DNA of 64,000 bases from Aurantimonas marianensis. GTDB lineage: Bacteria; Pseudomonadota; Alphaproteobacteria; Rhizobiales; Rhizobiaceae. Where the stretch lies: NCBI RefSeq assembly GCF_024195285.1, contig NZ_JALHBS010000032.1:31324-95323 (forward strand), given 5' to 3'. The notes under the pieces are model-generated. The model saw only the letters and a list, made by a program, of their open reading frames with translations, was not told the DNA's origin and ran no database searches. Below, piece by piece: positions 1 through 10,885 of the stretch. The position numbers and the translations under genes were made by a program. How positions within the stretch are numbered: the first letter of the stretch is position 1; each line of letters opens with the position of its first letter.

Positions 1-1
1 C

Positions 2-874
2 CATGCCGAGCCGACCACCTTCGGCGTCAAGCTCGCTCTCGCCTATGCCGAGTTCCAGCGCTGCCGCGAGCGCCTCGTCGCGGCCCGGGCCGAAATCGCC
101 ACTTGCGCGATTTCCGGCGCTGTCGGCACTTTTGCGAACATCGATCCGCGCGTCGAGGAGCACGTCGCCACGGCCATGGGACTGGCCCCGGAGCCGGTCT
201 CGACGCAGGTCGTCCCGCGCGACCGGCACGCGATGTTCTTCGCCACGCTCGGCGTCATCGCGTCGTCGGTCGAGCGCCTCGCCACCGAAATCCGCCATCT
301 GCAGCGCACCGAAGTGCTGGAAGCGGAGGAATATTTCTCGCCGGGCCAGAAGGGCTCGTCGGCGATGCCCCACAAGCGCAATCCGGTTCTGACGGAAAAT
401 CTCACGGGTCTTGCCCGCATGGTCCGCTCCTATGCCCTGCCGGCGATGGAGAACGTCGCGCTCTGGCACGAGCGCGACATTTCCCATTCCTCGGTCGAAC
501 GGATGATCGGACCGGACGCCACGGTGACGCTCGACTTCGCGCTCGCGCGCCTCACCGGCGTCGTCGACAAGCTGCTGGTCTATCCCGAGCGGATGCTGGC
601 CAACCTCAACAAGTTCAAAGGCCTCGTCCATTCGCAGCGAGTGCTGCTGGCGCTCACGCAGGCCGGCGTTTCCCGCGAGGATTCCTACAAGCTGGTGCAG
701 CGCAATGCGATGCGCGTGTGGGAAGAGGACAAGGACTTTCTGACTGAGCTCCTCGCTGACAAGGAGGTCATGGCGGCCTTGTCGGAGGCCGAGATTCGCG
801 AAAAATTCGATCTCGGCTATCATACCAAGCATGTCGGCACGATCTTCGAGCGGGTTTTCGGCCGCGCCGGCTGA
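2..874 (+). CDS. purB: Adenylosuccinate lyase, C-terminal part (5' end outside window)
   Basis: Adenylosuccinate lyase acts twice in purine synthesis: it releases fumarate from SAICAR and from adenylosuccinate. The frame is open from the first bases of the window, so the N-terminus is missing; about 290 residues remain. The fumarase/aspartase superfamily signature GSSAMPHKRNP, which carries the flexible catalytic loop, is encoded at 353-385. It is followed by the helical-bundle segment (ENLTGLARMVRSYA) and the family-typical HERDISHSSVER. The gene is the first of a purine cluster continuing with purC, purS, purQ and purL, interrupted by three unrelated genes. Assignment is secure; only the start is unknown. 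Confidence 0.96.
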   Translation, partial: HAEPTTFGVKLALAYAEFQRCRERLVAARAEIATCAISGAVGTFANIDPRVEEHVATAMGLAPEPVSTQVVPRDRHAMFFATLGVIASSVERLATEIRHLQRTEVLEAEEYFSPGQKGSSAMPHKRNPVLTENLTGLARMVRSYALPAMENVALWHERDISHSSVERMIGPDATVTLDFALARLTGVVDKLLVYPERMLANLNKFKGLVHSQRVLLALTQAGVSREDSYKLVQRNAMRVWEEDKDFLTELLADKEVMAALSEAEIREKFDLGYHTKHVGTIFERVFGRAG

Positions 875-968
875 GCCCCGCACCTTCTTCGATTGTCGCC
901 GCACCATAGCGCCTGGTCCGACCGATACGAGCTGGAGTCGGAGGGGCGCGGGAACGAAGGACATCGAT

Positions 969-1151
969 ATGCCGCACGCGTCGGATCGCTCCGCAACCTA
1001 CGGCCGCAAGCACATGATCTGGATCGCGATCGCCGTAGTCGCGCTGGCGTTTCTCGTCTATTTCTTCTTCTTCACCACGACGCCGGATCGAGCGACATTG
1101 ACCGAGGACGAACTGTCCCCGGCGACGACCGCCGAGGAGCCGGCCACCTAG
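969..1151 (+). CDS. Small single-span membrane protein, unknown function
   Basis: This 60-residue protein has a short hydrophilic N-terminus with basic residues, one strongly hydrophobic segment (about residues 17-37, containing the Phe-rich run YFFFF) and an acidic, Thr/Glu-rich tail. A GAAGGA ribosome-binding site lies 7-8 bases before ATG 969, which supports this start over in-frame upstream codons that would overlap purB. It lies 95 bp downstream of purB on the same strand and could be co-transcribed. I recognise no family. The hydrophobic pattern suggests a one-pass inner-membrane protein. Confidence 0.55.
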   Translation: MPHASDRSATYGRKHMIWIAIAVVALAFLVYFFFFTTTPDRATLTEDELSPATTAEEPAT

Positions 1152-1264
1152 CGACGAGACAAGGGCTCGACCTTCACCTGTTCTTACAGATGACAGGTTG
1201 CCAGGATCGAAATCCGGTGCTCTGACGGCTTGACTTGCGCGGCCCGTATTCGCATGTCCGGCTC

Positions 1265-1825
1265 ATGCGCGTTGCCGAAGCCGATATCCTCATCCTGCCC
1301 GGTTACAAGGGCTCTCCCGACGACCACTGGCAGACCCGTTGGGAGCGAAGGCTTTCGACGGCGCGGCGTGTGCCGCAGGCCGAATGGACGAAGCCCGTCC
1401 GCGACGACTGGATGGCCGCGGTGGCGGATGCCGTGAACACCTCCGCCCGGCCGGTCGTCCTGGTCGCCCATTCGCTCGGCGTCGCCGCCGCCGTGCAGGC
1501 GATCCCGCGTTTTGAGCGGCCGGTGTCCGGCGCGTTCTTCGTCGCGCCTCCCCAGGTGGAGAACGATGCAATCCGCCCGAGACACCTGCGCACCTTCGGA
1601 CCCTATCCGCGCGACCCGCTGCCGTTTCCCAGCGTCGTCGTCGCCAGCCGCAACGACATTTTCTCGTCCTTCGAGGCCGCCGAGGACATCGCCGGCGCCT
1701 GGGGATCGCTGTTCATCGATGCCGGCGAGGCCGGCCATCTGAACGCCGAGAGCGGCCATGGCCCCTGGCCGGAAGGCCTGCTGACCTTCGGCAAGTTCAT
1801 GTCCCGCCTGACCGTGCCGGCCTGA
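1265..1825 (+). CDS. RBBP9/YdeN-family serine hydrolase
   Basis: A 186-residue alpha/beta hydrolase of the small RBBP9/YdeN family, whose natural substrates are mostly unknown. The early LPGYKGSPDDHWQ segment is typical of the family. The putative triad is Ser70 in the elbow AHSLG, Asp131 in ASRNDIF and His158 in GHLN. ATG 1265 is preferred because the LPG strand then starts about ten residues in, as in relatives; a TTG at 1235 would add ten residues. There is no signal peptide, so it should be cytoplasmic. It ends 11 bp from the convergent aldolase gene. Confidence 0.85.
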   Translation: MRVAEADILILPGYKGSPDDHWQTRWERRLSTARRVPQAEWTKPVRDDWMAAVADAVNTSARPVVLVAHSLGVAAAVQAIPRFERPVSGAFFVAPPQVENDAIRPRHLRTFGPYPRDPLPFPSVVVASRNDIFSSFEAAEDIAGAWGSLFIDAGEAGHLNAESGHGPWPEGLLTFGKFMSRLTVPA

Positions 1826-1835
1826 CCGGCCCCGT

Positions 1836-2606
1836 TCAGCCGCGAACGCCCTCAGCGAGCGCCCGCGCGCCTGCCACGACCATGCCCTGGTCCGACCCGA
1901 CACACACCATCCGATAGCCATACTGGCGATAGCGCTTGGCGTCCTCTGGCGTTGCGGCGTAGATCGTGGCGATCTTGCCCGCCGCCGCGGTCGCCGCGGC
2001 AATCCGCTTGATCGCCCCCTCGGCCTTCGAGCCGCGCGGCTCGAGCGTCCCATCCCCTGACAAGGCGATCGACAGATCGGAGGGGCCGACGAAGACGCCG
2101 TCGAGGCCCTCGACCGCCAGGATCGCATCGAGATTGTCGACCGCCGCACCGGTTTCGATCATGGCAAAGGCCAGCGCCTCCTTGCGGGCGTCGGAGACGT
2201 AGTCGGCGCGATCGGCATAACCATGCAGTTCGCCGGCACGCGTGGGACCATAAGACCGCTGACCGAGCGGGGGATATTTCGCCACGGCCACGAAGGCGGC
2301 GGCGTCGTCGGCGGTTTCGATCATCGGCATCATCACGGCCGAGGCACCGAAATCGAGAACCCGCGCCGCAAGCGCCCGGTCCTCGATCGGCAAGCGCACC
2401 AGCGCGGGCTTGCCAAGCAGAACCGCGCGTTCGATACCGGCACGCAGGCTGGCCGTATCATGTAAACCGTGCTGGACGTCGAAGGTCACGGCGTCGAAAT
2501 CGGCGCGCAGAAACGCCTCATGCACGACGGGATCGGTCAGGCCAAGCCAAGCGGAGACGACGAAGCCGCCTTCGCCCAGTAGGTCGCGCAGTCTGGGGAG
2601 CGCCAT
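1836..2606 (-). CDS. HpcH/HpaI-family aldolase (class II)
   Basis: Family members cleave or form 2-keto-3-deoxy acids, giving pyruvate plus an aldehyde with a divalent metal. This 256-residue protein has the whole TIM-barrel pattern: FDVQHG at 42-47, the metal-binding Glu in MIETADD (residue 97), the family signature YPPLGQRSYGP (111-121), MIETG (149-153) and VFVGPSDLS (171-179). The substrate (4-hydroxy-2-oxoheptanedioate, 2-keto-3-deoxyglucarate or another acid) cannot be read from sequence. The ATG overlaps the TGA of the upstream zeta-subunit gene by one base (TGATG), so the two are probably translationally coupled. Confidence 0.88.
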   Translation of the reverse strand: MALPRLRDLLGEGGFVVSAWLGLTDPVVHEAFLRADFDAVTFDVQHGLHDTASLRAGIERAVLLGKPALVRLPIEDRALAARVLDFGASAVMMPMIETADDAAAFVAVAKYPPLGQRSYGPTRAGELHGYADRADYVSDARKEALAFAMIETGAAVDNLDAILAVEGLDGVFVGPSDLSIALSGDGTLEPRGSKAEGAIKRIAAATAAAGKIATIYAATPEDAKRYRQYGYRMVCVGSDQGMVVAGARALAEGVRG

Positions 2607-2923
2607 CAGGCGCTGCGAATCTGGGTTTCGGCTTCCGCCAGGAATTCCGCCAACTGCTTACGGATCTGATGTTCGGACTGTTCGACACCGGCGGCGACAA
2701 AGTCGTCGCGAATCTTGTGGACCACATCGTCATCGCCGGGCAGCAGGAAATCGACCTTGATGACCTCCTGCGCGTAGGCGTTCGCCTCCTCGCCGCTCTT
2801 GCCGAGCTTCTCGGCGGCCCAGAGGCCGATCAGCTTGTTGCGGCGCGCCTCGATCCGGAACCGCAGTTCCTGGTCGTGGGCATAGCGGGACTCGAAATCG
2901 CGCTCGCGATCGTTCAGGGACAT
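2606..2923 (-). CDS. F1F0-ATPase zeta inhibitor subunit (DUF1476)
   Basis: A 105-residue member of the DUF1476 family, shown in Paracoccus to be the zeta subunit that inhibits ATP hydrolysis by F1F0-ATPase in alphaproteobacteria. Visible family features are an N-terminus rich in charged residues (NDRERDFESRYAHDQELRF), then RRNKLIGLWAAEKLG, a DFLLPGDDDVV stretch and a terminal helical region. The start at 2923 is chosen because a perfect AAGGAGG lies 7 bases upstream; longer readings lack this. A 14-bp perfect palindrome (ATCGGCCGGCCGAT, 2945-2958) lies in the leader. ATPase genes are not nearby; the downstream partner is an aldolase. Confidence 0.9.
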   Translation of the reverse strand: MSLNDRERDFESRYAHDQELRFRIEARRNKLIGLWAAEKLGKSGEEANAYAQEVIKVDFLLPGDDDVVHKIRDDFVAAGVEQSEHQIRKQLAEFLAEAETQIRSA

Positions 2924-3089
2924 AAACGTTCCTCCTTGACTGGAATCGGCCGGCCGATCGATTGGCCTTTCATCTGACATACGGTCCCGCGCGGTGATTT
3001 TGAAGCGTCATTTCGCTTGAAGCTCCATGATCAGGCCTTGATTTGCCGCCATTGCGGCACGACTTGCCCCAGAGCTATTGCCGAAACGA

Positions 3090-3117
3090 TTGTGAAGGCG
3101 GGCCGTTTGGTCTATTC
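3090..3117 (+). promoter_or_regulatory. Candidate purC promoter
   Basis: TTGTGA and CTATTC are separated by 16 bases and lie about 70 bp before purC. This is a match by eye to the sigma70-type pattern only; the -10 element is imperfect. Confidence 0.3.
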
Positions 3118-3184
3118 AGCCGCACCATCGTCAGCCGTCTTCGCACCGTGGCCAGGGCCGGTGCACCCATCACGATAGAGTTCC

Positions 3185-3952
3185 ATGATGACACGTCGCC
3201 GCCGTATCTACGAAGGCAAGGGCAAGATCCTCTATGAGGGCCCCGAGCCTGGCACCCTGGTTCAGTTCTTCAAGGACGACGCCACCGCGTTCAACAAGAA
3301 GAAGCACGAGATCGTCGATGGCAAGGGCGTTCTCAACAACCGCATCTCGGAATACATTTTTTCCCATCTGAACAAGATGGGGATCCCGACCCACTTCATC
3401 CGCCGGCTCAACATGCGCGAGCAGCTGATCAAGGAGGTCGAGATCATCCCGCTCGAGGTGGTGGTGCGCAACATTGCCGCCGGCTCGCTCGCCAAGCGCC
3501 TCGGCATCGAGGAGGGCACTGTGTTGCCCCGCTCGATCATCGAGTTCTATTACAAGGCCGACGCACTCGACGATCCGATCGTTTCCGAAGAGCACATCAC
3601 CGCCTTCGGCTGGGCGAGCCCGCAGGAGATCGACGACATCATGGCCCTGGCGATCCGGGTCAATGATTTCCTGTCCGGACTGTTCCTCGGCGTCGGCATC
3701 CAGCTCGTCGACTTCAAGATCGAGACCGGCCGGCTGTTCGAGGGCGACATGATGCGGATCATCGTCGCCGACGAGATCTCCCCCGATTCCTGCCGGCTGT
3801 GGGACGTGCAGACCCAGGACAAGCTCGACAAGGACCGCTTCCGTCAGGACATGGGCGGTCTCGTCGAGGCCTATCAGGAGGTCGCCCGCCGGCTCGGGAT
3901 CATGAACGAAAACGAGCCGCCCCGCCCCTCCGGGCCGGTGTTGGTCAAGTAA
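3185..3952 (+). CDS. purC: SAICAR synthetase (PurC)
   Basis: Phosphoribosylaminoimidazole-succinocarboxamide synthase joins aspartate to CAIR using ATP. The product is 255 residues and full length. It opens with the family start [16 protein letters not shown] (nucleotide-binding loop), then [13 protein letters not shown], the signature [14 protein letters not shown] near residues 93-106, and the second signature [10 protein letters not shown] near 176-185. Two adjacent in-frame ATGs (3185, 3188) give proteins differing by one Met. It precedes purS by 70 bp, so purC-purS-purQ are likely one transcript. Confidence 0.97.
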   Translation: MMTRRRRIYEGKGKILYEGPEPGTLVQFFKDDATAFNKKKHEIVDGKGVLNNRISEYIFSHLNKMGIPTHFIRRLNMREQLIKEVEIIPLEVVVRNIAAGSLAKRLGIEEGTVLPRSIIEFYYKADALDDPIVSEEHITAFGWASPQEIDDIMALAIRVNDFLSGLFLGVGIQLVDFKIETGRLFEGDMMRIIVADEISPDSCRLWDVQTQDKLDKDRFRQDMGGLVEAYQEVARRLGIMNENEPPRPSGPVLVK

Positions 3953-4022
3953 GGCGGCGCAGAGCCTCCAAGCAGCCGGCACCGGCACTCAAGCTCGTTT
4001 ATTCCAGGGACAGGCGGATATC

Positions 4023-4265
4023 GTGATCAAGGCTCGCATCGTCGTCACTCTCAAGACCGGCGTCCTCGACCCGCAGGGGAAGGCCATACAGGGCGCGCTC
4101 GGCCATCTCGGCTTTGCCGGCGTCGGCGCGGTCCGGCAGGGCAAGGTCTTCGACATCGAAGTCGACGCCAGCGACGAGGCGACAGCGCGCGCGCAGCTGA
4201 CAGAGATGTGCGACAAGCTCCTCGCCAATACCGTGATCGAGAACTACACTGTCGAGATCGCGTAA
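4023..4265 (+). CDS. purS: FGAM synthase, PurS subunit
   Basis: PurS is the small structural subunit that bridges PurQ glutaminase and small PurL in formylglycinamidine ribonucleotide synthase. The 80-residue product has the PurS pattern: KARIVVTLKTGVLDPQGKAI, then a strand and helix with GFAGVGAVRQGKVF and the terminal LLANTVIENYTVEI. It starts with GTG, the only sensible start because the first strand begins at residue 2. Its presence agrees with the small PurL type encoded downstream. Confidence 0.95.
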   Translation: MIKARIVVTLKTGVLDPQGKAIQGALGHLGFAGVGAVRQGKVFDIEVDASDEATARAQLTEMCDKLLANTVIENYTVEIA

Positions 4266-4286
4266 AGGTTTCTCCGGAGCGAGGCG

Positions 4287-4544
4287 ATGGCAGAGGTCAC
4301 GAACGAGTTGGTATACGAGCTGATGAAACGCTTTCACGAGCGGTTCGACAAGCTCGACCACGGGCTTTCGGAAGTGAAGCAGGAGTTGATTTCGATACGC
4401 GGTCACTTTCTGTCCATGCAGACGGACATTCACAATATGTATGGCATGCTCGGCCGCCACGACGAGCGTCTCGAACGGATCGGGCGGCGTCTGGAGTTGC
4501 GCGAGATGGCCGAACCCCAGCGCCCATTCGACCATAATCCATGA
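4287..4544 (+). CDS. Small coiled-coil protein between purS and purQ
   Basis: An 85-residue hydrophilic protein, rich in charged residues with hydrophobic positions spaced as in a coiled coil ([20 protein letters not shown] and a following heptad-like stretch to about residue 65). It starts 21 bp after purS, preceded by GGAGCGAGG, and its TGA overlaps the purQ ATG (ATGA), so its translation is probably coupled to purQ. I recognise the general type (short conserved coiled-coil proteins of alphaproteobacteria) but no assigned function. It could be a structural partner or simply a passenger gene. Confidence 0.7.
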   Translation: MAEVTNELVYELMKRFHERFDKLDHGLSEVKQELISIRGHFLSMQTDIHNMYGMLGRHDERLERIGRRLELREMAEPQRPFDHNP

Positions 4545-5221
4545 ACACTGCCGTCATTCTCCTCCCCGGCCTCAATCGCGACCGCGACATGATCGCGGCG
4601 CTGACCGCAATCACCGGCAAGGCGCCGCTCACGGTCTGGCAGACCGAGACGACGCTCCCCGATGTCGACCTGGTCGTCGTCCCCGGCGGGTTCTCCTTCG
4701 GCGATTATCTGCGCTGCGGTGCAATCGCCGCGCGCGCTCCGGTGATGCGCGTCGTCGCCGAGGTGGCGGCCAAAGGCGTTCCGGTCCTCGGCGTCTGCAA
4801 TGGCTTCCAGATTCTGTGCGAAGCAGGGCTCTTGCCTGGCGCCCTGATGCGCAACAATTCGCTGCGCTTCGTCTGCCGGGACGTGAAGCTGGAAGTCGTG
4901 AACGCCGCGACGCGCTTTACCGCCAATTATCGCCAGGGCCAGGTGATCCGCTGTCCGGTCGCCCATCATGACGGCAATTACTTTGCCGACGCGATCACGC
5001 TGGCGCGTCTCGAGGGCGAAAACCGGGTCGTGTTCCGCTATGCCGAGGGGACCAATCCCAACGGGGCGATCCGCGACATCGCGGGGATCGTCAACGACGC
5101 CGGCAACGTCCTCGGCATGATGCCGCACCCGGAAAACCTCGTCGAGCCGGAGCACGGCGGCACCGACGGCCGCGCGATCTTCGAGGGCGCGCTCGGCATG
5201 ACCGCGAGCGCCGCCGCGTGA
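4541..5221 (+). CDS. purQ: FGAM synthase, PurQ glutaminase subunit
   Basis: The class I glutamine amidotransferase that supplies ammonia to PurL. The 226-residue protein has the oxyanion region [16 protein letters not shown] (46-60), the nucleophile Cys86 in GVCNGFQ, and the C-terminal catalytic His-Glu in MMPHPEN. Length and motif order match stand-alone PurQ. The ATG overlaps the preceding gene's stop (ATGA), and the TGA at 5219-5221 overlaps the GTG of the next gene, so a chain of translational coupling runs through this region. Confidence 0.97.
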   Translation: MNTAVILLPGLNRDRDMIAALTAITGKAPLTVWQTETTLPDVDLVVVPGGFSFGDYLRCGAIAARAPVMRVVAEVAAKGVPVLGVCNGFQILCEAGLLPGALMRNNSLRFVCRDVKLEVVNAATRFTANYRQGQVIRCPVAHHDGNYFADAITLARLEGENRVVFRYAEGTNPNGAIRDIAGIVNDAGNVLGMMPHPENLVEPEHGGTDGRAIFEGALGMTASAAA

Positions 5222-5634
5222 GAAAAGCGCTCTTCGGACGGATGGCCGTCTTGGCCGCGCTGATGTTCCCGCTCGCACTCGGCGCCTGTGCCGTGGGTCC
5301 CGCGAACCCGAACCCATCAGGCGCGACGGCCGATTCCGGCCTCGACCGCCTGGAGCGGCTGACGCTGACGGCCAACCGTTGCTGGTTCAAATCCGGCGAT
5401 CCGGCCTTTGCCCGCTACAGCCTCGCGCCGGAACTCTCCTCCTTCTCCGGCCGACCACGCTTCCTGTTGGTTCCGCGGGGCCAGCCCGAAGCACGGCCCC
5501 TGTTGGTCGTGGAAGCGCAATCCGGCTCGGCGAACATCGCCGTCTACGGGCCGCTGATGAATGAGGCTCTTGCAAGCCGCATCGATAGCGACCTCGCCCG
5601 TTGGCGTGCCGGCGGCAACGCGTGCTCGGCCTGA
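5218..5634 (+). CDS. Putative lipoprotein A, unknown function
   Basis: A 138-residue protein starting at GTG 5218, which overlaps the purQ stop (GTGA). The N-terminus has basic residues, a hydrophobic run and the lipobox LGAC (cysteine about residue 24), so it should be lipidated. The mature part contains two further cysteines (TANRCW and GNACSA) that could form a disulfide. I recognise no family. It is followed almost directly by a second lipoprotein gene, and the pair separates purQ from purL. Confidence 0.7.
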   Translation: MRKALFGRMAVLAALMFPLALGACAVGPANPNPSGATADSGLDRLERLTLTANRCWFKSGDPAFARYSLAPELSSFSGRPRFLLVPRGQPEARPLLVVEAQSGSANIAVYGPLMNEALASRIDSDLARWRAGGNACSA

Positions 5635-5635
5635 C

Positions 5636-6142
5636 ATGAGCGCGTTTCCTTATCCGGGCACCTTGGGGGCCTCGCTTCTTCTGGCCGGCAGCCTCTCCGC
5701 CTGCGCCGCGACCGACGGAACCGCATCCGGCCCGGCGTCACCTCCCGCGACGATCGCGGCGGCGTTCCCGACCACTGCGAATGCAGAACCCGACAGGATG
5801 GCCCACCGGGTCGGTCCGTCGGCCGCGGCCTTTTCGGACGGCAAGCTGAGTCCGGCCGAGATCGCCTATGTGAACGGCACCGCCGCCGCGATCTATCGAC
5901 GCCGCGCCGTCGAACGTGCGACGAGCTTCGCGCCGACGGGCGATGCCGGCGGCTACGGGATTTGCGTGCGCTCGCCTGCGGCAAAGGGCGGTTACGACGT
6001 GTCGCTGGTGGTGATCGCCCGGCGCCTTTACGGCGAGCCGATCTCGCAAGTGGATGACGATACGATCGTGCTGCGGCGGGCCGCCGATACCGGTGTCTGC
6101 CGCTCGGCATCGGTCACCTATGTCGCTGCCCGGGTCGATTGA
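5636..6142 (+). CDS. Putative lipoprotein B, unknown function
   Basis: A 168-residue protein whose ATG lies one base after the TGA of lipoprotein A. The N-terminus (FPYPGTLGASLLLAGSLSAC) ends in the lipobox LSAC. A Ser/Thr/Pro/Ala-rich linker follows, then a more ordered region with two cysteines (ICVRSP, GVCRSA). Longer in-frame readings start inside gene A and would bury the signal sequence. No family recognised; the tandem placement suggests the two lipoproteins act together. Confidence 0.7.
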   Translation: MSAFPYPGTLGASLLLAGSLSACAATDGTASGPASPPATIAAAFPTTANAEPDRMAHRVGPSAAAFSDGKLSPAEIAYVNGTAAAIYRRRAVERATSFAPTGDAGGYGICVRSPAAKGGYDVSLVVIARRLYGEPISQVDDDTIVLRRAADTGVCRSASVTYVAARVD

Positions 6143-6253
6143 CGCCAGCAATCGTCATCGGGGTCCATACCGCATTCCACACGGGCTTTTTCGTTGACGT
6201 CGCAGATGATAAGGCCGACGAGACAAGGCCCGGACCAACGCCCAGGACATGCC

Positions 6254-8479
<2,226 letters not shown>

Positions 8480-8576
8480 GCGAGGGACGACGCCCACTCC
8501 GATTGATCGCGCCCGGCGCGATCCCTATCATCCAGCAAGGTTCGCGATTCCAGACGCCGGACCAAGGAGATTCGCC

Positions 8577-8810
8577 ATGCCCATGAACGCCAGCGACATC
8601 GAGAAGATGATCAAGAGCGAGATTCCCGATGCCGAGGTGACGATCCGCGATCTGGCCGGCGATGGCGACCACTACGCCGCGGAGATCGTCTCGGAGAGCT
8701 TTCGCGGCAAATCCCGGGTGCAGCAGCATCAGATGGTCTACAAGGCCTTGCAGGGCAATATGGGCGGGGAACTCCACGCCCTCGCCCTACAAACCAGCGC
8801 GCCGAAGTAG
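8577..8810 (+). CDS. BolA/IbaG-family protein
   Basis: A 77-residue BolA-type protein. Family members form [2Fe-2S]-bridged complexes with monothiol glutaredoxins and work in iron-sulfur cluster handling. The sequence fits: an N-terminal helix (ASDIEKMIKSEIP), a central GDGDHYAAEIVSESFRGKS and a helix HQMVYKALQGNMGGELHAL containing the conserved His-Gln-Met-Val-Tyr. An AAGGAG ribosome-binding site precedes ATG 8577. It sits between purL and the monothiol glutaredoxin gene, its expected partner. Confidence 0.93.
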   Translation: MPMNASDIEKMIKSEIPDAEVTIRDLAGDGDHYAAEIVSESFRGKSRVQQHQMVYKALQGNMGGELHALALQTSAPK

Positions 8811-9043
8811 GCCATACGGCCTGACTTGGGAAGCGCCGCAGGAGCTTCGTCCTTCAAAACCCATCGGCCCGATGCTATCTAGGTGATGAAAATCCGCACG
8901 GTCACGTATGGCGGCCTGGAAGTTGACGGACGGCTCTCTCGCTTCGCCCGTTTCGCTTTTGGTCTCCCGGACCGTAGGGGCGGATGTATACGCAGTTTCA
9001 ACCACCGGGCGTTGCACCCGGCGAGACGAAGGAATGACAGCCC

Positions 9044-9391
9044 ATGACCGCCATCAACGAATGGATCGCCAATGAGGTGAAGACGAACGACGTCGTCGTC
9101 TTCATGAAGGGCACGCCCGCCTTCCCGCAATGCGGGTTTTCCGGTCAGATCGTCCAGATTCTGGACTATCTGGGTGTCGAATATAAGGGCGTGAACGTCC
9201 TTTCGTCCGACGATCTGCGTCAAGGCATCAAGGACTACGGCGATTGGCCGACGATTCCCCAGCTCTACGTCAAGGGCGAATTCGTCGGCGGCTGCGATAT
9301 CGTCCGCGAGATGTTCCAGGCCGGCGAGCTTCAGACCTTCTTCGGCGAGAACGGCGTGGCGACGACCACACCGGCCGCTGCGAACGGCTAA
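9044..9391 (+). CDS. grxD: Monothiol glutaredoxin Grx4/GrxD
   Basis: A 115-residue monothiol glutaredoxin that carries a [2Fe-2S] cluster with glutathione and passes it to acceptor proteins or to BolA. The active-site motif CGFS is at residues 30-33. Other family positions are VVFMKGTP, the [19 protein letters not shown] block that binds glutathione, and a helix after it. A 22-residue low-complexity tail (TTTPAAANG at the end) exceeds the common 105-110 residues slightly. It follows the BolA gene on the same strand and is trailed by a GC-rich hairpin. Confidence 0.95.
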   Translation: MTAINEWIANEVKTNDVVVFMKGTPAFPQCGFSGQIVQILDYLGVEYKGVNVLSSDDLRQGIKDYGDWPTIPQLYVKGEFVGGCDIVREMFQAGELQTFFGENGVATTTPAAANG

Positions 9392-9431
9392 GCCCAAAAT
9401 CCGGCTCGGCTTCTATTTGCGGACGTCTGAT

Positions 9432-9457
9432 AGCCCGTGCGCTTCGGCGCGCGGGCT
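9432..9457 (+). terminator. GC-rich hairpin after grxD
   Basis: An 11-bp stem (AGCCCGTGCGC pairing with GCGCGCGGGCT, one wobble pair) closes a TTCG tetraloop 40 bp after the grxD stop. It lacks a strong T-tract, so it may be a weak terminator or a 3'-end stabiliser. Confidence 0.5.
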
Positions 9458-9566
9458 TCCATGTTGACGGACCGTTTCCGCCCGCAGCCGATTGAAAATG
9501 ATAAGTATGCCTTGTAATTTGGCAATCCTGGAATAGGTCTCCGCGTGCTCCTTCGAGAGGCCGGCA

Positions 9567-10844
9567 ATGTCCAACGCATCCACGAATAATCAAACGCGCG
9601 GGCTCCCCTACTGGGAACTCGTGACGATGATCGCCTGCCTGATGGCGATGAACGCGGCGGCGATCGACATCTTCATCCCGGCGATGCAGGAGATGGGATC
9701 GGCGCTCGGCGTCGCTGACGCGAACCAGCGCCAGTTGGTGATCACCGCCTACATCCTGGGGTTCGGTAGCGCTCAGATCGTCTATGGCACGCTCTCCGAC
9801 CGGTTCGGGCGGCGGCCGATCCTGTTTTTCGGACTCGGCGTCTATGTCCTTGCCTCGGTGGCGGCGATCTTCGCGCCGGACTTCGAGACGGTTCTCGCGC
9901 TGCGGGCGATCCAGGGCGTCGGCGCGGCGGCGACGCGCGTGATCGCGGTCTCGGTGGTCCGCGATAGCTTCGACGGACGGCGGATGGCGAGCGTCATGTC
10001 GCTGGTGATGATGGTGTTCATGGCCGTGCCGGTGATCGCCCCAAACATCGGCCAGTTGATCATGCTGTTCGGAGACTGGCGCGAGATCTTCCTGGCGATC
10101 GGGGTCTTCGGCGTCGCCGTGGCAATCTGGACGGCCATCCGCCTGCCAGAGACGCTGCACCCCGAGAACCGGCGGGAACTGACCGCCAAGCGCATCATCG
10201 AGGCGTTTCGGATCGTCCTGACCAACCGGGTCGCCTTCGGCTACACGGTCGCAACGGCGCTGATCTTCGGCGTGCTGTTCGGTTTTCTCAACCAGGCCGA
10301 ACAGCTTTACACGGAGGTCTATGGCCTCGGCCCGACCTTCACCCTCGTCTTCGCGGCGACGGCGGTGTTCATGGCGCTCGCTTCCTTTCTCAATGCGCGA
10401 TTGGTCGAGAACCTTGGCATGCGCCGCTTGTCGCATGGGGCGCTGATCGGCTTCCTGTTCCTGGCGGTCATCCACCTCGTCGTTGCCTACGCCATGGGGG
10501 GCGCTGCCCCGCTGTGGTTTTTCGTCCCCATGCTGACCGTCAATTTCTGCCTGTTCGGCTTCATCGGCACGAATTTCAACGCGCTTGCCATGGATCCGCT
10601 CGGCCATGTGGCGGGAACGGCCTCGTCGGTTCTCGGCTTCATGCAGACCTTCGGGGGCGGCCTGTTCGGCGCGGTGATCGGCTATTTCTACGATGGCACG
10701 GTCGTGCCGATCCTGGTGGGCTTCATGGTCTTGTCGATCGCCGCTCTCGGTTCGGTCTTGCTGGCCGAGGGGCGGCTGTTCGAGGCCAGGAACGCACCGG
10801 CGCCTCACGCAACTGGGGCGCTTCGCCAAAACCCAGCCGAATAG
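9567..10844 (+). CDS. MFS exporter, Bcr/CflA drug-resistance type
   Basis: A 425-residue protein with about twelve hydrophobic segments. Bcr/CflA features include the first-span motif AAIDIFIPAMQEMG, the loop signature YGTLSDRFGRRPIL after span 2 (MFS motif A) and an ALRAIQGVGAAATRVIA span that matches the RxxQGxG motif of drug:H+ antiporters. Such proteins export antibiotics or metabolites; the cargo here is unknown. The gene stands alone, between grxD and a convergent gene. AGAGG upstream of ATG 9567 is the likely ribosome-binding site. Confidence 0.88.
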   Translation: MSNASTNNQTRGLPYWELVTMIACLMAMNAAAIDIFIPAMQEMGSALGVADANQRQLVITAYILGFGSAQIVYGTLSDRFGRRPILFFGLGVYVLASVAAIFAPDFETVLALRAIQGVGAAATRVIAVSVVRDSFDGRRMASVMSLVMMVFMAVPVIAPNIGQLIMLFGDWREIFLAIGVFGVAVAIWTAIRLPETLHPENRRELTAKRIIEAFRIVLTNRVAFGYTVATALIFGVLFGFLNQAEQLYTEVYGLGPTFTLVFAATAVFMALASFLNARLVENLGMRRLSHGALIGFLFLAVIHLVVAYAMGGAAPLWFFVPMLTVNFCLFGFIGTNFNALAMDPLGHVAGTASSVLGFMQTFGGGLFGAVIGYFYDGTVVPILVGFMVLSIAALGSVLLAEGRLFEARNAPAPHATGALRQNPAE

Positions 10845-10853
10845 ACCTATCGG

Positions 10854-10877
10854 AGGCAGGCAGGCAGGCAGGTAGGT
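10854..10877. repeat. Short tetranucleotide repeat
   Basis: Four copies of AGGC followed by two of AGGT lie between the stops of two convergent genes (MFS exporter and IMPase-like enzyme). No coding frame depends on it, so a phase-variation role is unlikely. Confidence 0.8.
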
Positions 10878-10885
10878 CGGGGTGC

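Noticed and set aside
2945..2958. 14-bp palindrome ATCGGCCGGCCGAT in the zeta-subunit leader as an operator
   Set aside because: Short GC-rich palindromes are expected by chance here and nothing else supports regulation.
6118..6253. Cys/Asp-rich minus-strand peptide before purL
   Set aside because: It is protein-like for only about 30 residues, overlaps the lipoprotein end and purL start, and has no ribosome-binding site.
10854..10877. AGGC tetranucleotide repeat as a phase-variation tract
   Set aside because: It is short, imperfect and lies after the stops of two convergent genes, where slippage would not change any protein.
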